From assembly GCA_019752015.1 (NCBI GenBank), contig JAIEMQ010000023.1, forward strand, positions 22,940 through 86,939: 64,000 bases of DNA, in the 5' to 3' direction. Made by a program: the position numbers and the translations under genes. Below the pieces are notes generated by a model. The model was not told where the DNA came from. It saw only the letters and a list, made by a program, of their open reading frames with translations, and searched no databases. This DNA is from Cyanobacteriota bacterium. GTDB taxonomy: Bacteria; Acidobacteriota; Vicinamibacteria; Vicinamibacterales; UBA2999. This document shows, piece by piece, positions 52,134 to 59,815 of this stretch (position 1 is the first letter of the stretch; the number at the start of each line of letters is the position of its first letter).

Positions 52134-53058
52134 GCGACGTGAGGACGTCAGGGCTTCTGTCGTCGACGCGCTGATCGCGCGAGCCACCAAGGCCACCTCG
52201 GGCTGGAGGCCCACACGTCCCTCTCAGAGGATCGTGGAGGAGGCCAGGTCGTTCGCCGAAGCGGCACGCCACGTCGGCCCCTCGAAAGACGAGTGGGAGA
52301 CCGAGCACGAGCGATGGCTGCGCGAAGCCGTCTTTCGTGCGGACGGCGTCGGCGGTCTCGGGCGGATCGCGCGAAAGACGAAGCGGCCTCAGGCGTGCCT
52401 CGCCTGGTATGAGGCGCTCGCCGATCAAGGTGCCTGGACGGCCGCGCTCAAGGCATGCGACGCGGCGGCGAGGATGGTGCGCCAGTCGCACTGGCGCGTC
52501 CAACTCCTTGATGGGGCCGCGCTCGCCGCTCAGAGCTTGGCCGCCCCGATTTGTCCAAGCGGCTGGAAGCCGCATGGCGCGCCGCTCCTACGATGATTCG
52601 GCTACTGCGCTCGCCGTCGACGGTGACGAGCACGAGCGTATCCGAACGAGAGCCGCGAGCGCGTTGACTCGGTGTCCCAAGACGCCGCGCGGCAGATCGG
52701 GCTGCTACGCGTACTCGTTGGCGACGTGTCCGGGGCCGCCGCCGTGCTGTCGAAATGCCCTGGTCTCGGCTGGTCGAATCCGGACCATCCCGGACACACG
52801 ATGTTCCCGCTGTTGGCGATGTTGTTGTCGAACGCGCCGATCAGCGAAACGCTCGTAACGGAACTCGAGGGGGCGGGCGGAGCTCCGCTGGAGTCCTTCG
52901 CGATGACGGAGGAGAAGCCCAAGCCGCGCTTGGCCACTCCATCGATGGTCGCGCTGATTCAGAGCGTGCGCCCCAGCATCTCGCTGACCGATGGCGTGAT
53001 CGCCGCGCTGCTCGCGACGCTTCAGTACGCCGTGGCGGCGCACTACACGCGCCGGTGA
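52132..53058 (+). pseudogene. Decayed helical-repeat region of a SWIM zinc-finger family protein
   Basis: Homology moves through three frames: EHERWLREAVFRADGVGGLGRIARKTKRPQACLAWYEAL to about 52535; SKRLEAAWRAAP and then VDGDEHERIRTRAASALTRCPKT to about 52690; RQIGLLRVLVGDVSGAAAVLSKCPGLGWSNPDHPGHTMFPLLAML on to 53058. I recognise this as the C-terminal helical part of the larger SWIM zinc-finger proteins that sit in MoxR/vWA loci. The SWIM part and the true end are missing. At least three frameshifts make it a pseudogene. Confidence 0.6.
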
Positions 53059-53696
53059 TGCCGGCGACCCCGTTGCCGTTGAACCGCTACCCAGAGGACC
53101 GGCAGGTCACGCACCGCAGCGTGCGCGTGACTCGTACGTGGCGGCCGCCGGGGTTGTCCGTGCCTGCACACGAGCACGAGCTCGCGTGCCTGGCGCTCTG
53201 TCTCGACGGCCGTTTCGACGAGACGATCGGCGACCCGCGGTCTGTCGCCTTCGGGCGTCGTCTCGAAGTGGAGTTGCGGACACCCGACACGATCTCGGGC
53301 CTTGCGATCGAAGCGCTCGTGTACGACCTCATCGTGTCAGCCGTCCGCAAAGCTCGCCCGCCCCATGGCCGGCCCGTCTGGCTGCGTGACGTGCTCGAGT
53401 TCCTGAACGCTGAGTTCGCGCGCAGCATAGGTCTCGCCGACATCGCGGCCGTCGCGGACGTGCACCCGTCACATCTGGCGCGCACATTCCGCCAGGCCGA
53501 ACGCATGACGATCGGGGAGTACGTTCGACGGCGGCGGGCCGATCGGGCAGCTGCCCTCTTGAGGGACACGCGGTTGCCGCTGGTCGAGATCGCGCAGGCG
53601 TGCGGCTTTCACGAGCAGAGCCACCTGTCGCGCGTCTTCGTGGCGCATTTCGGTCTGTCGCCTCGGCGGTACAGATCCCTGGAAAGGCGGAGCTAA
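53058..53696 (+). CDS. AraC-family transcriptional regulator with shortened sensor domain
   Basis: 212 residues. The C-terminal 100 are a clean double helix-turn-helix: SIGLADIAAVADVHPSHLARTFRQAERMTIGEYVRRRRADRAAALLRDTRLPLVEIAQACGFHEQSHLSRVFVAHFGLSPRRYR. The N-terminal cupin-like part has PAHEHELACLALCLDGRFDETIG but then jumps to DPRSVAFGRR, without the middle strands; relatives are about 260-290 residues. An in-frame deletion is likely. Its ATG overlaps the stop of the preceding remnant. Confidence 0.8.
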   Translation: MPATPLPLNRYPEDRQVTHRSVRVTRTWRPPGLSVPAHEHELACLALCLDGRFDETIGDPRSVAFGRRLEVELRTPDTISGLAIEALVYDLIVSAVRKARPPHGRPVWLRDVLEFLNAEFARSIGLADIAAVADVHPSHLARTFRQAERMTIGEYVRRRRADRAAALLRDTRLPLVEIAQACGFHEQSHLSRVFVAHFGLSPRRYRSLERRS

Positions 53697-53987
53697 TCAG
53701 TCCACCGGCCCATCAACGGACGCCACCGATCCGAATCCGGAAGCTGCGCCCGGATCACCCGCGTGTCGGGTCGAAATGTAACGTTGGGCAGGAGTCGTGG
53801 TCTGGAAATCCGGTCCATCGGAAAGTGGCGGCTCCCCGTTATCGAGGTCACGCGCGAGTACGTACCAGACTGGCGGTTCGACGAGCAGGCCATGTGGCTC
53901 GACACGGCGATGCGACTGTCGGGCGTCACGGTCGCTATACACGAATGCAAGCCCTCGTATAGGTGACCAATCGATCGCCGATTGATA
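53697..53987. other. Intergenic stretch without recognisable gene
   Basis: An open frame at 53763-53966 (67 codons, REYVPDWRFDEQAMWLDTAMRLSGV) has some protein-like character but no start signal and no family I recognise. Could be a gene remnant. Confidence 0.35.
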
Positions 53988-54013
53988 CCTTTATATGTAT
54001 AATGGTATAAAGG
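53988..54013 (+). promoter_or_regulatory. Operator-promoter of the higBA module
   Basis: CCTTTATA and TATAAAGG are perfect 8-bp inverted arms around a 10-bp centre that contains TATAAT (53998-54003). The remnant toxin's GTG (54017) lies 13 bp after the -10 box. Typical of antitoxin-controlled promoters. Confidence 0.6.
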
Positions 54014-54016
54014 CTG

Positions 54017-54390
54017 GTGCGCGACGAGCCCGCCAACCCGAAACCCGTCATCTGGATGGCCTCTCTTCACGCCAAGACTTGAAGACGTTCCCGTAAGACG
54101 TTCAGGCGGACGTCGGGTATGCGCTGTACGGCGCGCAGTGCGGCGAGGAATACCAGTCAGTGAAAGCGCTGACAGGTTTCGGTGGCCGCTCCGTGCTGGA
54201 AATCGTTGCGCCGCACGAAGGCAATACCTACCGTGCCGTCTACACGGTGAAGTTCGCGGATGCGATTTACGTCCTGCACGCTTTTCAGAAGAAGTCCAAG
54301 AGCGGGACAACAACGCCGAAGACTGAGATCGATTTGATCCGGCGGCGGTTGACGGATGCCGAACGTCTTCATGCACAAAGGCGGAAATGA
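54017..54390 (+). pseudogene. HigB/RelE-like (phage Gp49 family) toxin, inactivated
   Basis: The N-terminal PKPVIWMAS is in one frame (ending at TGA 54080). The rest, from about 54072, is in another: LKTFP, a TAA at 54094-54096, then DVQADVGYALYGAQCGEEYQSVKALTGFGG, GNTYRAVYTVKFADAIYVLHAFQKKSKSGTTTPKTEIDLIRRRL. One frameshift and one nonsense codon destroy the toxin while its antitoxin stays intact. Confidence 0.78.
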
Positions 54391-54391
54391 G

Positions 54392-54724
54392 ATGGCCAAG
54401 AAGCGTCGCACAATCGACTATGAAGCAAGCAGCGGCAACGTGTTCGCCGATTTGGGCCTGCCAAACCCGGACCAGGAACTGCTCAAGGCGAATCTGACGC
54501 TGCAGATATTCCGCACGATCAACGCGCGGAAGCTGACACAGACAAAGGCCGGGAAGATCCTCGGTATTCCGCAGCCGCACGTCTCGGATCTCATGCGCGG
54601 TCGGGCCCGTGCGTTTTCCGCCGAGCGCCTGATGCAGTTCCTCACGGCGCTCGGACACGATGTTGAGATTCGCGTGAAACAGACGCGCAAAGCACACGGC
54701 CACGTGTCGGTTGTCGCCGCGTGA
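54392..54724 (+). CDS. HigA-like XRE antitoxin
   Basis: 110 residues, one base after the toxin stop. SGNVFADLGLPNPDQELLKANLTLQIFRTINARKLTQTKAGKILGIPQPHVSDLMRGRARAFSAERLMQFLTALGHDVEI is a full helix-turn-helix antitoxin of the Gp49/HigB pair. It can still repress the operator upstream although the toxin gene is broken. Confidence 0.87.
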   Translation: MAKKRRTIDYEASSGNVFADLGLPNPDQELLKANLTLQIFRTINARKLTQTKAGKILGIPQPHVSDLMRGRARAFSAERLMQFLTALGHDVEIRVKQTRKAHGHVSVVAA

Positions 54725-54735
54725 CCGCAAGCAGG

Positions 54736-55956
54736 TCAGGCCAGACCCAGCTCCCGCCCGATGATGCTCGCGACGAAGCCGCCGCGCGCATCCGTGCTGT
54801 CGATGAGCGCGAGGATGCGGCGTCGGATGTCACAATCGCCCTCGACGTTCGCGGCGGCCTTCATCGTGTGGGAGTAGGTGGCCCAGACGTCGGCGCTCGT
54901 GATCTCATACCCGTAGCCCTTGAGGATCCAGCGAAAGGCTGCCAGGCCAGCCTCAACGGCAAACGCCGGATTCTTCTCGATGAAGTCGCGAGCGGCGCGG
55001 GTCAGCGTCCTGGGATCGCAGGGCGCCTGGTTGGCTAGTACAATCGCCTCGTCGAAGAGCCGGGCGTCTTTTGCCGCGGCGAACCATTTGCCTTCGTCAC
55101 CGGGCGTCAGCCGACTGAGATCAGATAGGACGACGCTACATGGTTTGTCCGGATATTTCTTCCGTACCGCTCGAAACCAGCCGAGATAGGTGTTCGCACG
55201 ATTCGCCGTGAGACCGTAGCGAGAATAGGCCTCATCACTCCGGCCCAAGGACAGCAGGATCTGCTCACACAGGCCGTCGATGTCCCGATCGCTCGCCCAA
55301 GGGTTGCGGCAACGCTCAGCGTAGCGGAGCGCGTCCGCATGTCGGCCCTGAGCGACGAAGGCCTTGACCGCCCACCGCTTGTAAGGCCAGAAGATGTCGC
55401 CCTTGACTAATTCAATCAGCTCGCCATAACGCCCGGCCGTGAAGAGGGCGCTCAGGCAGGCAGACGTGCCGTGAAAATAGCCACGCACCTTCTTATCGGA
55501 CGAGAGCGCGGGACGCGTCACGCCGATCAACCGGTCCGCCCACTCGGAGGCCACGTCGATCGATCCACAGAGGTCGCCCCAGGAGTCGGCAAGCCGCTCG
55601 ATGTACGGGATCTGATCGGCGCTGTGCGCCTCGAAGAGACGTTCGAGCCACTGTGCCCGTGTCTTCGCATTGGCCGGCGCGGTGGCGATGGTTGGGACGA
55701 GTTCCGCGATCGCGCGATTGACAGCGGTCCCGATCGCGCCAGACGAGCTGTCGACGTTCTCGAGGGCCGGCGAAATGCGCTCCAACAACGCGACCGCACC
55801 CTCTGCCGCGAGAAGCGGCTCGGTGCGCGCGACCTGTTGGATCTCAGAGACCGCTTCGTGCAGCCTGGCGATTGCCGGCTGAGACGACCTCCACCCGAAG
55901 GAGTGTCGCCGAAATCTGGACTTGAAGCGCCAGGAATGTCCGGTTGTCTTCGGCAT
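54736..55956 (-). CDS. Conserved protein of unknown function (full-length copy)
   Basis: 406 residues. N-terminal HSWRFKSRFRRHSFGWRSSQPAIARLHEAVSEIQQVARTEPLLAAEGAVALLERISPALENVDSSSGAIGTAVNRAI is strongly helical. The middle has GYFHGTSACLSALFTAGRYGELIELVKGDIFWPYKRWAVKAFVAQGRHADALRYAERCRNPWAS, a TPR-like arrangement, then LTANRANTYLGWFRAV. No enzyme motif seen. From memory, relatives sit near SWIM/MoxR/vWA genes; the partial copy at 51654 here is divergent from just such a remnant. Confidence 0.72.
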   Translation of the reverse strand: MPKTTGHSWRFKSRFRRHSFGWRSSQPAIARLHEAVSEIQQVARTEPLLAAEGAVALLERISPALENVDSSSGAIGTAVNRAIAELVPTIATAPANAKTRAQWLERLFEAHSADQIPYIERLADSWGDLCGSIDVASEWADRLIGVTRPALSSDKKVRGYFHGTSACLSALFTAGRYGELIELVKGDIFWPYKRWAVKAFVAQGRHADALRYAERCRNPWASDRDIDGLCEQILLSLGRSDEAYSRYGLTANRANTYLGWFRAVRKKYPDKPCSVVLSDLSRLTPGDEGKWFAAAKDARLFDEAIVLANQAPCDPRTLTRAARDFIEKNPAFAVEAGLAAFRWILKGYGYEITSADVWATYSHTMKAAANVEGDCDIRRRILALIDSTDARGGFVASIIGRELGLA

Positions 55957-56407
55957 GCGTAGTTCGGCTTCTTTGCTCCTCGAGCGACAGTGTTTCTCGT
56001 CGTGCGCCGTTTCGGCAAGGCGCGGATAATCGCGGACCGTAAAATGCGCGCTGAAGAATTAGAAGAGACTGCCGTCGGCGCGGTATTTCTCACAGTTCAG
56101 CGGCGCCTCCGGCGGCTGGTCAAACGCTGCGGTTTGAAGAACCGGTGCTTGAGCAGATGCACGTTTTCGAGGCGAACTTCGCGCCTGCAAGATCGAATGT
56201 CGTCTGAACAGGACGATGACCCATCCTTGCAACTTGAAGCCGGCAAGCAAGTTCCGGGGATGACAGCTTTTCGGGAAAACCGCTGCGTTCTGCGTCGCCC
56301 GCAGCGAGCCTGTCGGGCCCCTTTTTGGCGTCGATGAGAGAGCTAGCAGGGACAATTTCAGGGACAGTCTTGGGGACAGCAAGGTTCCCGCAAGTCGAAG
56401 CATCACG
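55957..56407. other. Intergenic stretch without recognisable gene
   Basis: About 450 bp between the unknown gene and tRNA half C. Near 56345-56385 the word GGGACA recurs three times, as in the palindrome before alkB at 9754. Nothing convincingly coding. Confidence 0.4.
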
Positions 56408-56468
56408 TATACTTAAGGGTTCTCAACACGGTGAGGTGGCCGAGAGGCTGAAGGCGGCGGTTTGCTAA
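56408..56468 (+). tRNA. tRNA-Ser(GCU) 5' half with promoter, copy C (fragment)
   Basis: The 39 bases at 56430-56468 are identical to those of copies B and D, ending TTGCTAA at the end of the anticodon loop. TATACT at 56408-56413 is a plausible -10 box 16 bp upstream. No 3' half follows. Confidence 0.75.
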
Positions 56469-56484
56469 GCTCACCAGAAACCAC

Positions 56485-56521
56485 AAAACGGGCCTGAAAT
56501 TGACGATTTCCGGCCCGTTTT
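56485..56521 (+). terminator. Hairpin terminator after tRNA half C
   Basis: AAAACGGGCC pairs with GGCCCGTTTT, and an inner GAAAT/ATTTC extends the stem. The stem ends in a T-run (GTTTTC). Same position as in copies B and D with different bases. Confidence 0.75.
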
Positions 56522-56635
56522 CTACTGGTGGCTTGGTTGGCGTTGGCTGCCGATTGATGATCCTGGATCGGGTTTGGGCACACTGGCGGGCACACTGGAT
56601 CTGACGCCAATGTGTGCTTCACAGGCACACGTTAC
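56522..56635 (-). repeat. Boundary block, copy C (integrase-tail-like)
   Basis: TTGGCGTTGGCTGCCGAT, GGGTTTGGGCACACTGGCGGG, CACACTGG, TGTGTGC...GGCACACGTTAC. The minus-strand frame reads Lys-His-Thr-Leu-Ala-Ser-Asp-Pro-Val-Cys-Pro-Pro-Val-Cys-Pro-Asn-Pro-Ile. Confidence 0.6.
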
Positions 56636-56652
56636 GCTACGCTGAAAGAGCA

Positions 56653-56886
56653 ATGGTTCCTACCAATCGACGTCAGAGCCGGCGGACGCGATCGGCTTCG
56701 GCGAGGTTGCCCGCGCCGCATGGCACGTCGCAGGCTCCGACGACGAAGAGGATCGACGACGAGGAGTCGCGATTGCTCACGTCAGTCAATCGAGGCGAAT
56801 GGACGCGTGTGGATCGGTTAGCGATAGTCCGAGCTCGTTATGTTCGCCTCGCCAGAGCGACGCTCGGTCGTCTTCGAAGCGAATAG
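56653..56886 (+). CDS. Antitoxin-like fragment (partner type of BrnT-like toxins)
   Basis: 77 residues from ATG 56653: an Arg/Ser/Pro-rich start, then RIDDEESRLLTSVNRGEWTRVDRLAIVRARYVRLARATLGRLRSE. The DEEExxLL-S-xxGEW...YxxxARATL pattern is the N-terminal part of RHH antitoxins that follow BrnT-like toxins; the RHH half after ARAT is missing. It sits behind boundary block C as the BrnT-like remnant sits behind block A. Likely a relic. Confidence 0.5.
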   Translation: MVPTNRRQSRRTRSASARLPAPHGTSQAPTTKRIDDEESRLLTSVNRGEWTRVDRLAIVRARYVRLARATLGRLRSE

Positions 56887-56924
56887 ACCGGCGATAGGGC
56901 CACCCAAGACCGTCGCGCAACCTG

Positions 56925-58361
56925 TCAGCCCAGCCCTAGCTTCTGTTTCAGCGTGACGATGTCCGGGTCGAACGCGTTACGACCGCTAACACTCTTCTGG
57001 GAGTAGTCGGCCAGCAAGGCCTCGAGCCGTTCACGGCCGGATGCGGTCTTGGCGGCTTGCCGCGGCGTTCGGTTGCCGAGCGCCGGCACCGTCGTGTCGA
57101 GCCAGGCGTCCCAGTGCTTACGTGCGAGTTCCGCCTCGACCGCTTGGAGTTCGGGTGGCAGTGGCGGCTCAGCCGTGGTCGCAACGTCCAATGACTCAAC
57201 TGAACGCGAGGCGCGCCGCTTCTCGAAAGCCTCGGCCAAGTCGGTGACCGTCGTGTCGACGAGCGTCGCTGCCGATCCGAGGCGCGTCGCGATTTCTCTT
57301 TCGACGCGACGACGCCGACGCGCCGAATTGACCTCGATCACGAGCTTGGAACCGTCGAAACGAAGTGTTCCGAGCGTCGTGTTGTCCCAGTCCTTGAGCT
57401 TGCGATTGCCCGCCTTGATCCAAGTCAGCGTAGCGGCCACGAGTGTACCGGCCGGGTCGTGCACCTCGTCTGCGATGTGCACGTCGCCGCGCAGCGTGGC
57501 CAGCGGCGTCAACCGCTCAACGGCTTCGGCGATTGGAACTTCGAGCTCGTAGGTCAGCGTTGTCAGCTCGATTGGATCGCCGTCCGTGTTCTGCATTACC
57601 GGAAGCGTCGGATGCAGCAATCTATCCACGATCTCGTGGTACGTCTGGCGGATCTCCAAGTTGTAATCGGTCAATTCGTCGCGCGTCAGCAGCCGCTTCT
57701 TGCGCCAACGTTCGCGCATCTCGATGATCGGAATATGCCATGACGCCGGAATCACCCATGGGCAAGCGCCGATCATGATGCTCCCGCCGCCTGCCGTGAC
57801 GACCCGCGTGAAAAGCACATCGCCGACGTGCAAGGTGCGCGACGCGCTTTGTTCGAGCACGTGGAATGGGCGCCCAGTGAGGATGTCTTTGATGTCGAGC
57901 GCTCGCCCGGCGAAGACCGCCTCGACCACGAAGAAGCTCGCGGGGCTCTTGCAAGCCTGCTCGATGAATTTGCGGTGCAGCTCGGGAGCAGATTCGACCT
58001 CGTGATGGAGGAAGTGCAGCGCGAGAGGCTCGGTTGGCCACCCGTCTGGCAGCGGGTCCTCGGCGGCATCCGGTACGAAGTCGAATACGAAGAACGGATC
58101 GAACGTGGTTCCAAACTCCTTGGAGTTCTCGATGTCGTCCGGCACGTCGCTCCACAAGAAGAACTCGTCCCAGGCTTCGTCGAAGAATTCGGGTCCGAAC
58201 TCTTGAGTAGCGTAGGAGAACAGAGCAGGTACGAGAGCACCCTCCGCGGAACGCAAGCGAACCCGCAAGCTGTCTTCGACACCCTGGACACGAAGGCAGC
58301 AGTGCTTGAACTTAAGACCGCTGCCGCAGGGACAAGAATCGTTGCGACCGACGGTCGTCAT
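56925..58361 (-). CDS. SEC-C zinc-motif protein of unknown function
   Basis: 478 residues. The start MTTVGRNDSCPCGSGLKFKHCC is a complete SEC-C metal-binding motif (CxC-x8-HC). The rest is a large acidic alpha/beta region (DEFFLWSDVPDDIENSKEFGTTFDPFFVFDF, HFLHHEVESAPELHRKFIEQACKSPASFFVVEAVFAGRALDIKDILTG) and a C-terminal helical part (AELARKHWDAWLDTTVPALGNRTPRQAAKT). Other genomes carry similar long SEC-C proteins without known role. Ten bases separate it from hicB, so it may be part of the same transcript. Confidence 0.8.
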   Translation of the reverse strand: MTTVGRNDSCPCGSGLKFKHCCLRVQGVEDSLRVRLRSAEGALVPALFSYATQEFGPEFFDEAWDEFFLWSDVPDDIENSKEFGTTFDPFFVFDFVPDAAEDPLPDGWPTEPLALHFLHHEVESAPELHRKFIEQACKSPASFFVVEAVFAGRALDIKDILTGRPFHVLEQSASRTLHVGDVLFTRVVTAGGGSIMIGACPWVIPASWHIPIIEMRERWRKKRLLTRDELTDYNLEIRQTYHEIVDRLLHPTLPVMQNTDGDPIELTTLTYELEVPIAEAVERLTPLATLRGDVHIADEVHDPAGTLVAATLTWIKAGNRKLKDWDNTTLGTLRFDGSKLVIEVNSARRRRRVEREIATRLGSAATLVDTTVTDLAEAFEKRRASRSVESLDVATTAEPPLPPELQAVEAELARKHWDAWLDTTVPALGNRTPRQAAKTASGRERLEALLADYSQKSVSGRNAFDPDIVTLKQKLGLG

Positions 58362-58370
58362 GGTCGTCGA

Positions 58371-58766
58371 TTATCGGGTGCTCTCTTCTTGCGTCAGCTG
58401 GTGCACTCGCTGATGCGACAGCCCCAGGAGACGAGCTGCGTCGCGCGCGCTCATTTTCAGTCTTCCTGTTCGCAATGCGCGGACGGCGCGTCGAGCCGCA
58501 CGGGCTGCCCGTCGGTCTTCTTCGTCAGCCTTCTTGCGAAGCGTCGCGTAAGCGCGAATGGCCCGCGAGGCGGCACTCGGCAACTTTACGTCGTCCAGGA
58601 TTGGAGCCCTACGGGCATCGTCGACGAACAGTTCCAGCGCCTCTCGGATACGGCGCCGAGCCTCGTCGACAGTGCGGCCTTGTGTGTGACAGCCCCGCAC
58701 TCCGCGCACGGCAGCCACCCACCACCCCGACTCGTCTCGCTGGTACGTCACGTGGTAACGCTTCAT
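58371..58766 (-). CDS. HicB-like antitoxin with C-terminal helix-turn-helix
   Basis: 131 residues. MKRYHVTYQRDESGWWVAAVRGVRGCHTQGRTVDEARRRIREALELFV is the HicB partial RNase-H fold; SARDAARLLGLSHQRVHQL at the end is the DNA-binding helix-turn-helix. Its ATG overlaps the HicA stop (ATGA). Confidence 0.87.
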   Translation of the reverse strand: MKRYHVTYQRDESGWWVAAVRGVRGCHTQGRTVDEARRRIREALELFVDDARRAPILDDVKLPSAASRAIRAYATLRKKADEEDRRAARAARRAVRALRTGRLKMSARDAARLLGLSHQRVHQLTQEESTR

Positions 58767-58972
58767 GGCTTGTTCAACCATCCCTTTCCGAGGCACGGCT
58801 CCAAGTCGCGCTCGATGCGACGGAGGAGGCCTGGTCCGATGTCTTCGCCTGCGTGGACAGGCACGGTCGTCACGCAGTGACCGCACTCGATGCGCAGATG
58901 AGAGCCGCGTTGCCGCACCTCGACGCAACCGTGGGACCTGAGGATGCGCCGAAGGTCCTCGCGGTCACTCGA
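58763..58972 (-). pseudogene. HicA-like toxin frame lacking a start codon
   Basis: 69 sense codons: DREDLRRILRSHGCVEVRQRGSHLRIECGHCVTTVPVHAGEDIGPGLLRRIERDLEPCLGKGWLNKP, a complete HicA (YcfA) mRNA interferase with the catalytic His in GSH. An in-frame TAG lies at 58973-58975, and no ATG, GTG or TTG occurs between it and the fold. Either the start was lost, or an unusual start is used. Confidence 0.65.
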
Positions 58973-58975
58973 CTA

Positions 58976-59305
58976 GGATAGTCGATGATTGCCTGATGTG
59001 TCTAGTGTGATAGACAGATGAAGCCCGACTGGGCCGACGGCGGCTGAGGGTGGACATTTCCTCACGAGTGCGCCCGAACTCCTTGGCTTCTCCGTCGTGA
59101 GATCAATCGATTTCCGGTCGAATTCTGGCGAAGGGCGACGGTGGGAAAAACCGCCGCCTTTCGCTCTTTTTCCTCGGAGATTCTCGACGGGCGCGTCGAG
59201 ATCGAGCGCAGTGTGCCCGGGAGTGTGCCTGCTGCGCCCGGCACAGCCACCACCACGCGCAACGCCGCAGCGCTTTCATCCTTCACGGTAAGTGCGTGTA
59301 TTTCG
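58976..59305. other. Intergenic stretch without recognisable gene
   Basis: Between hicA and tRNA half D. It contains AGTGTGCCCGGGAGTGTGCC (59208-59227), which is the boundary-block word inverted relative to copy D (59470). Confidence 0.4.
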
Positions 59306-59361
59306 TATACTTGGACGTCCGCGGTGAGGTGGCCGAGAGGCTGAAGGCGGCGGTTTGCTAA
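59306..59361 (+). tRNA. tRNA-Ser(GCU) 5' half with promoter, copy D (fragment)
   Basis: The same 39 bases at 59323-59361, again ending at TTGCTAA. TATACT at 59306-59311 is the likely -10 box. No 3' half follows. Confidence 0.75.
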
Positions 59362-59378
59362 GCCCGCAAGCGATTCAG

Positions 59379-59413
59379 AAACAGGCCGGAACCGAAAGGT
59401 TTTCGGCCTGTTT
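59379..59413 (+). terminator. Hairpin terminator after tRNA half D
   Basis: AAACAGGCCG pairs with CGGCCTGTTT; the inner GAACC/GGTTT closes a GAAA tetraloop, and five T follow. The A-T pair where B and C have G-C is a compensatory change. Confidence 0.8.
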
Positions 59414-59424
59414 TTGCGTACGAA

Positions 59425-59500
59425 CTTGGTTGCCGTTGGGTGCAGACAGATGCACTTCGGACCCCGTTCGGGCACACTTCCGGGCACACTCATCGGTTCC
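59425..59500 (-). repeat. Boundary block, copy D (integrase-tail-like, divergent)
   Basis: TTGGTTGCCGTTGGGTGCAG, CCCGTTCGGGCACACTTCCG and GGCACACTCA keep the order of copies B and C with more changes; the palindromic end is lost. Confidence 0.55.
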
Positions 59501-59539
59501 GACATTGCGGAATCAGATTCAATCAGATAGCCTGATCAC

Positions 59540-59815
59540 ATGAAGCGCCTGTCGGCCACCAACGTCGCGCGTAACTTCAGCGCCGTGCTGGATGAGGTCG
59601 AGCGCGACCAGGAAGAAATCGTGCTCGTGCGCAATCAGCGACAGGTCGCCCGCTTGGTGCCCGAGGCCCCGCGTCAGGATGCGCTGGAGGTTTTCGGCGA
59701 TCTCTATCGCACGATCGACGATGACACCGCCGACTCATTGTCGGCGGCGATCGGCGCGACTCGGAAGAGCCGTCGCGGACGGCTCAGCGAGCTGCGAGAT
59801 CCGTGGGCTGGCTGA
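59540..59815 (+). CDS. Phd/YefM-type antitoxin
   Basis: 91 residues. MKRLSATNVARNFSAVLDEVERDQEEIVLVRNQRQVARLVPEAP is the Phd fold. The upstream ATCAGAT direct repeats (around 59510-59526) may be operator half-sites. It overlaps the toxin by 13 bp. Confidence 0.86.
   Translation: MKRLSATNVARNFSAVLDEVERDQEEIVLVRNQRQVARLVPEAPRQDALEVFGDLYRTIDDDTADSLSAAIGATRKSRRGRLSELRDPWAG

Noticed and set aside
53693..54730. Minus-strand open frame (345 codons) over the higBA region
   Set aside because: The opposite strand carries clear HigB/HigA homology and an operator; the frame has no protein-like pattern.
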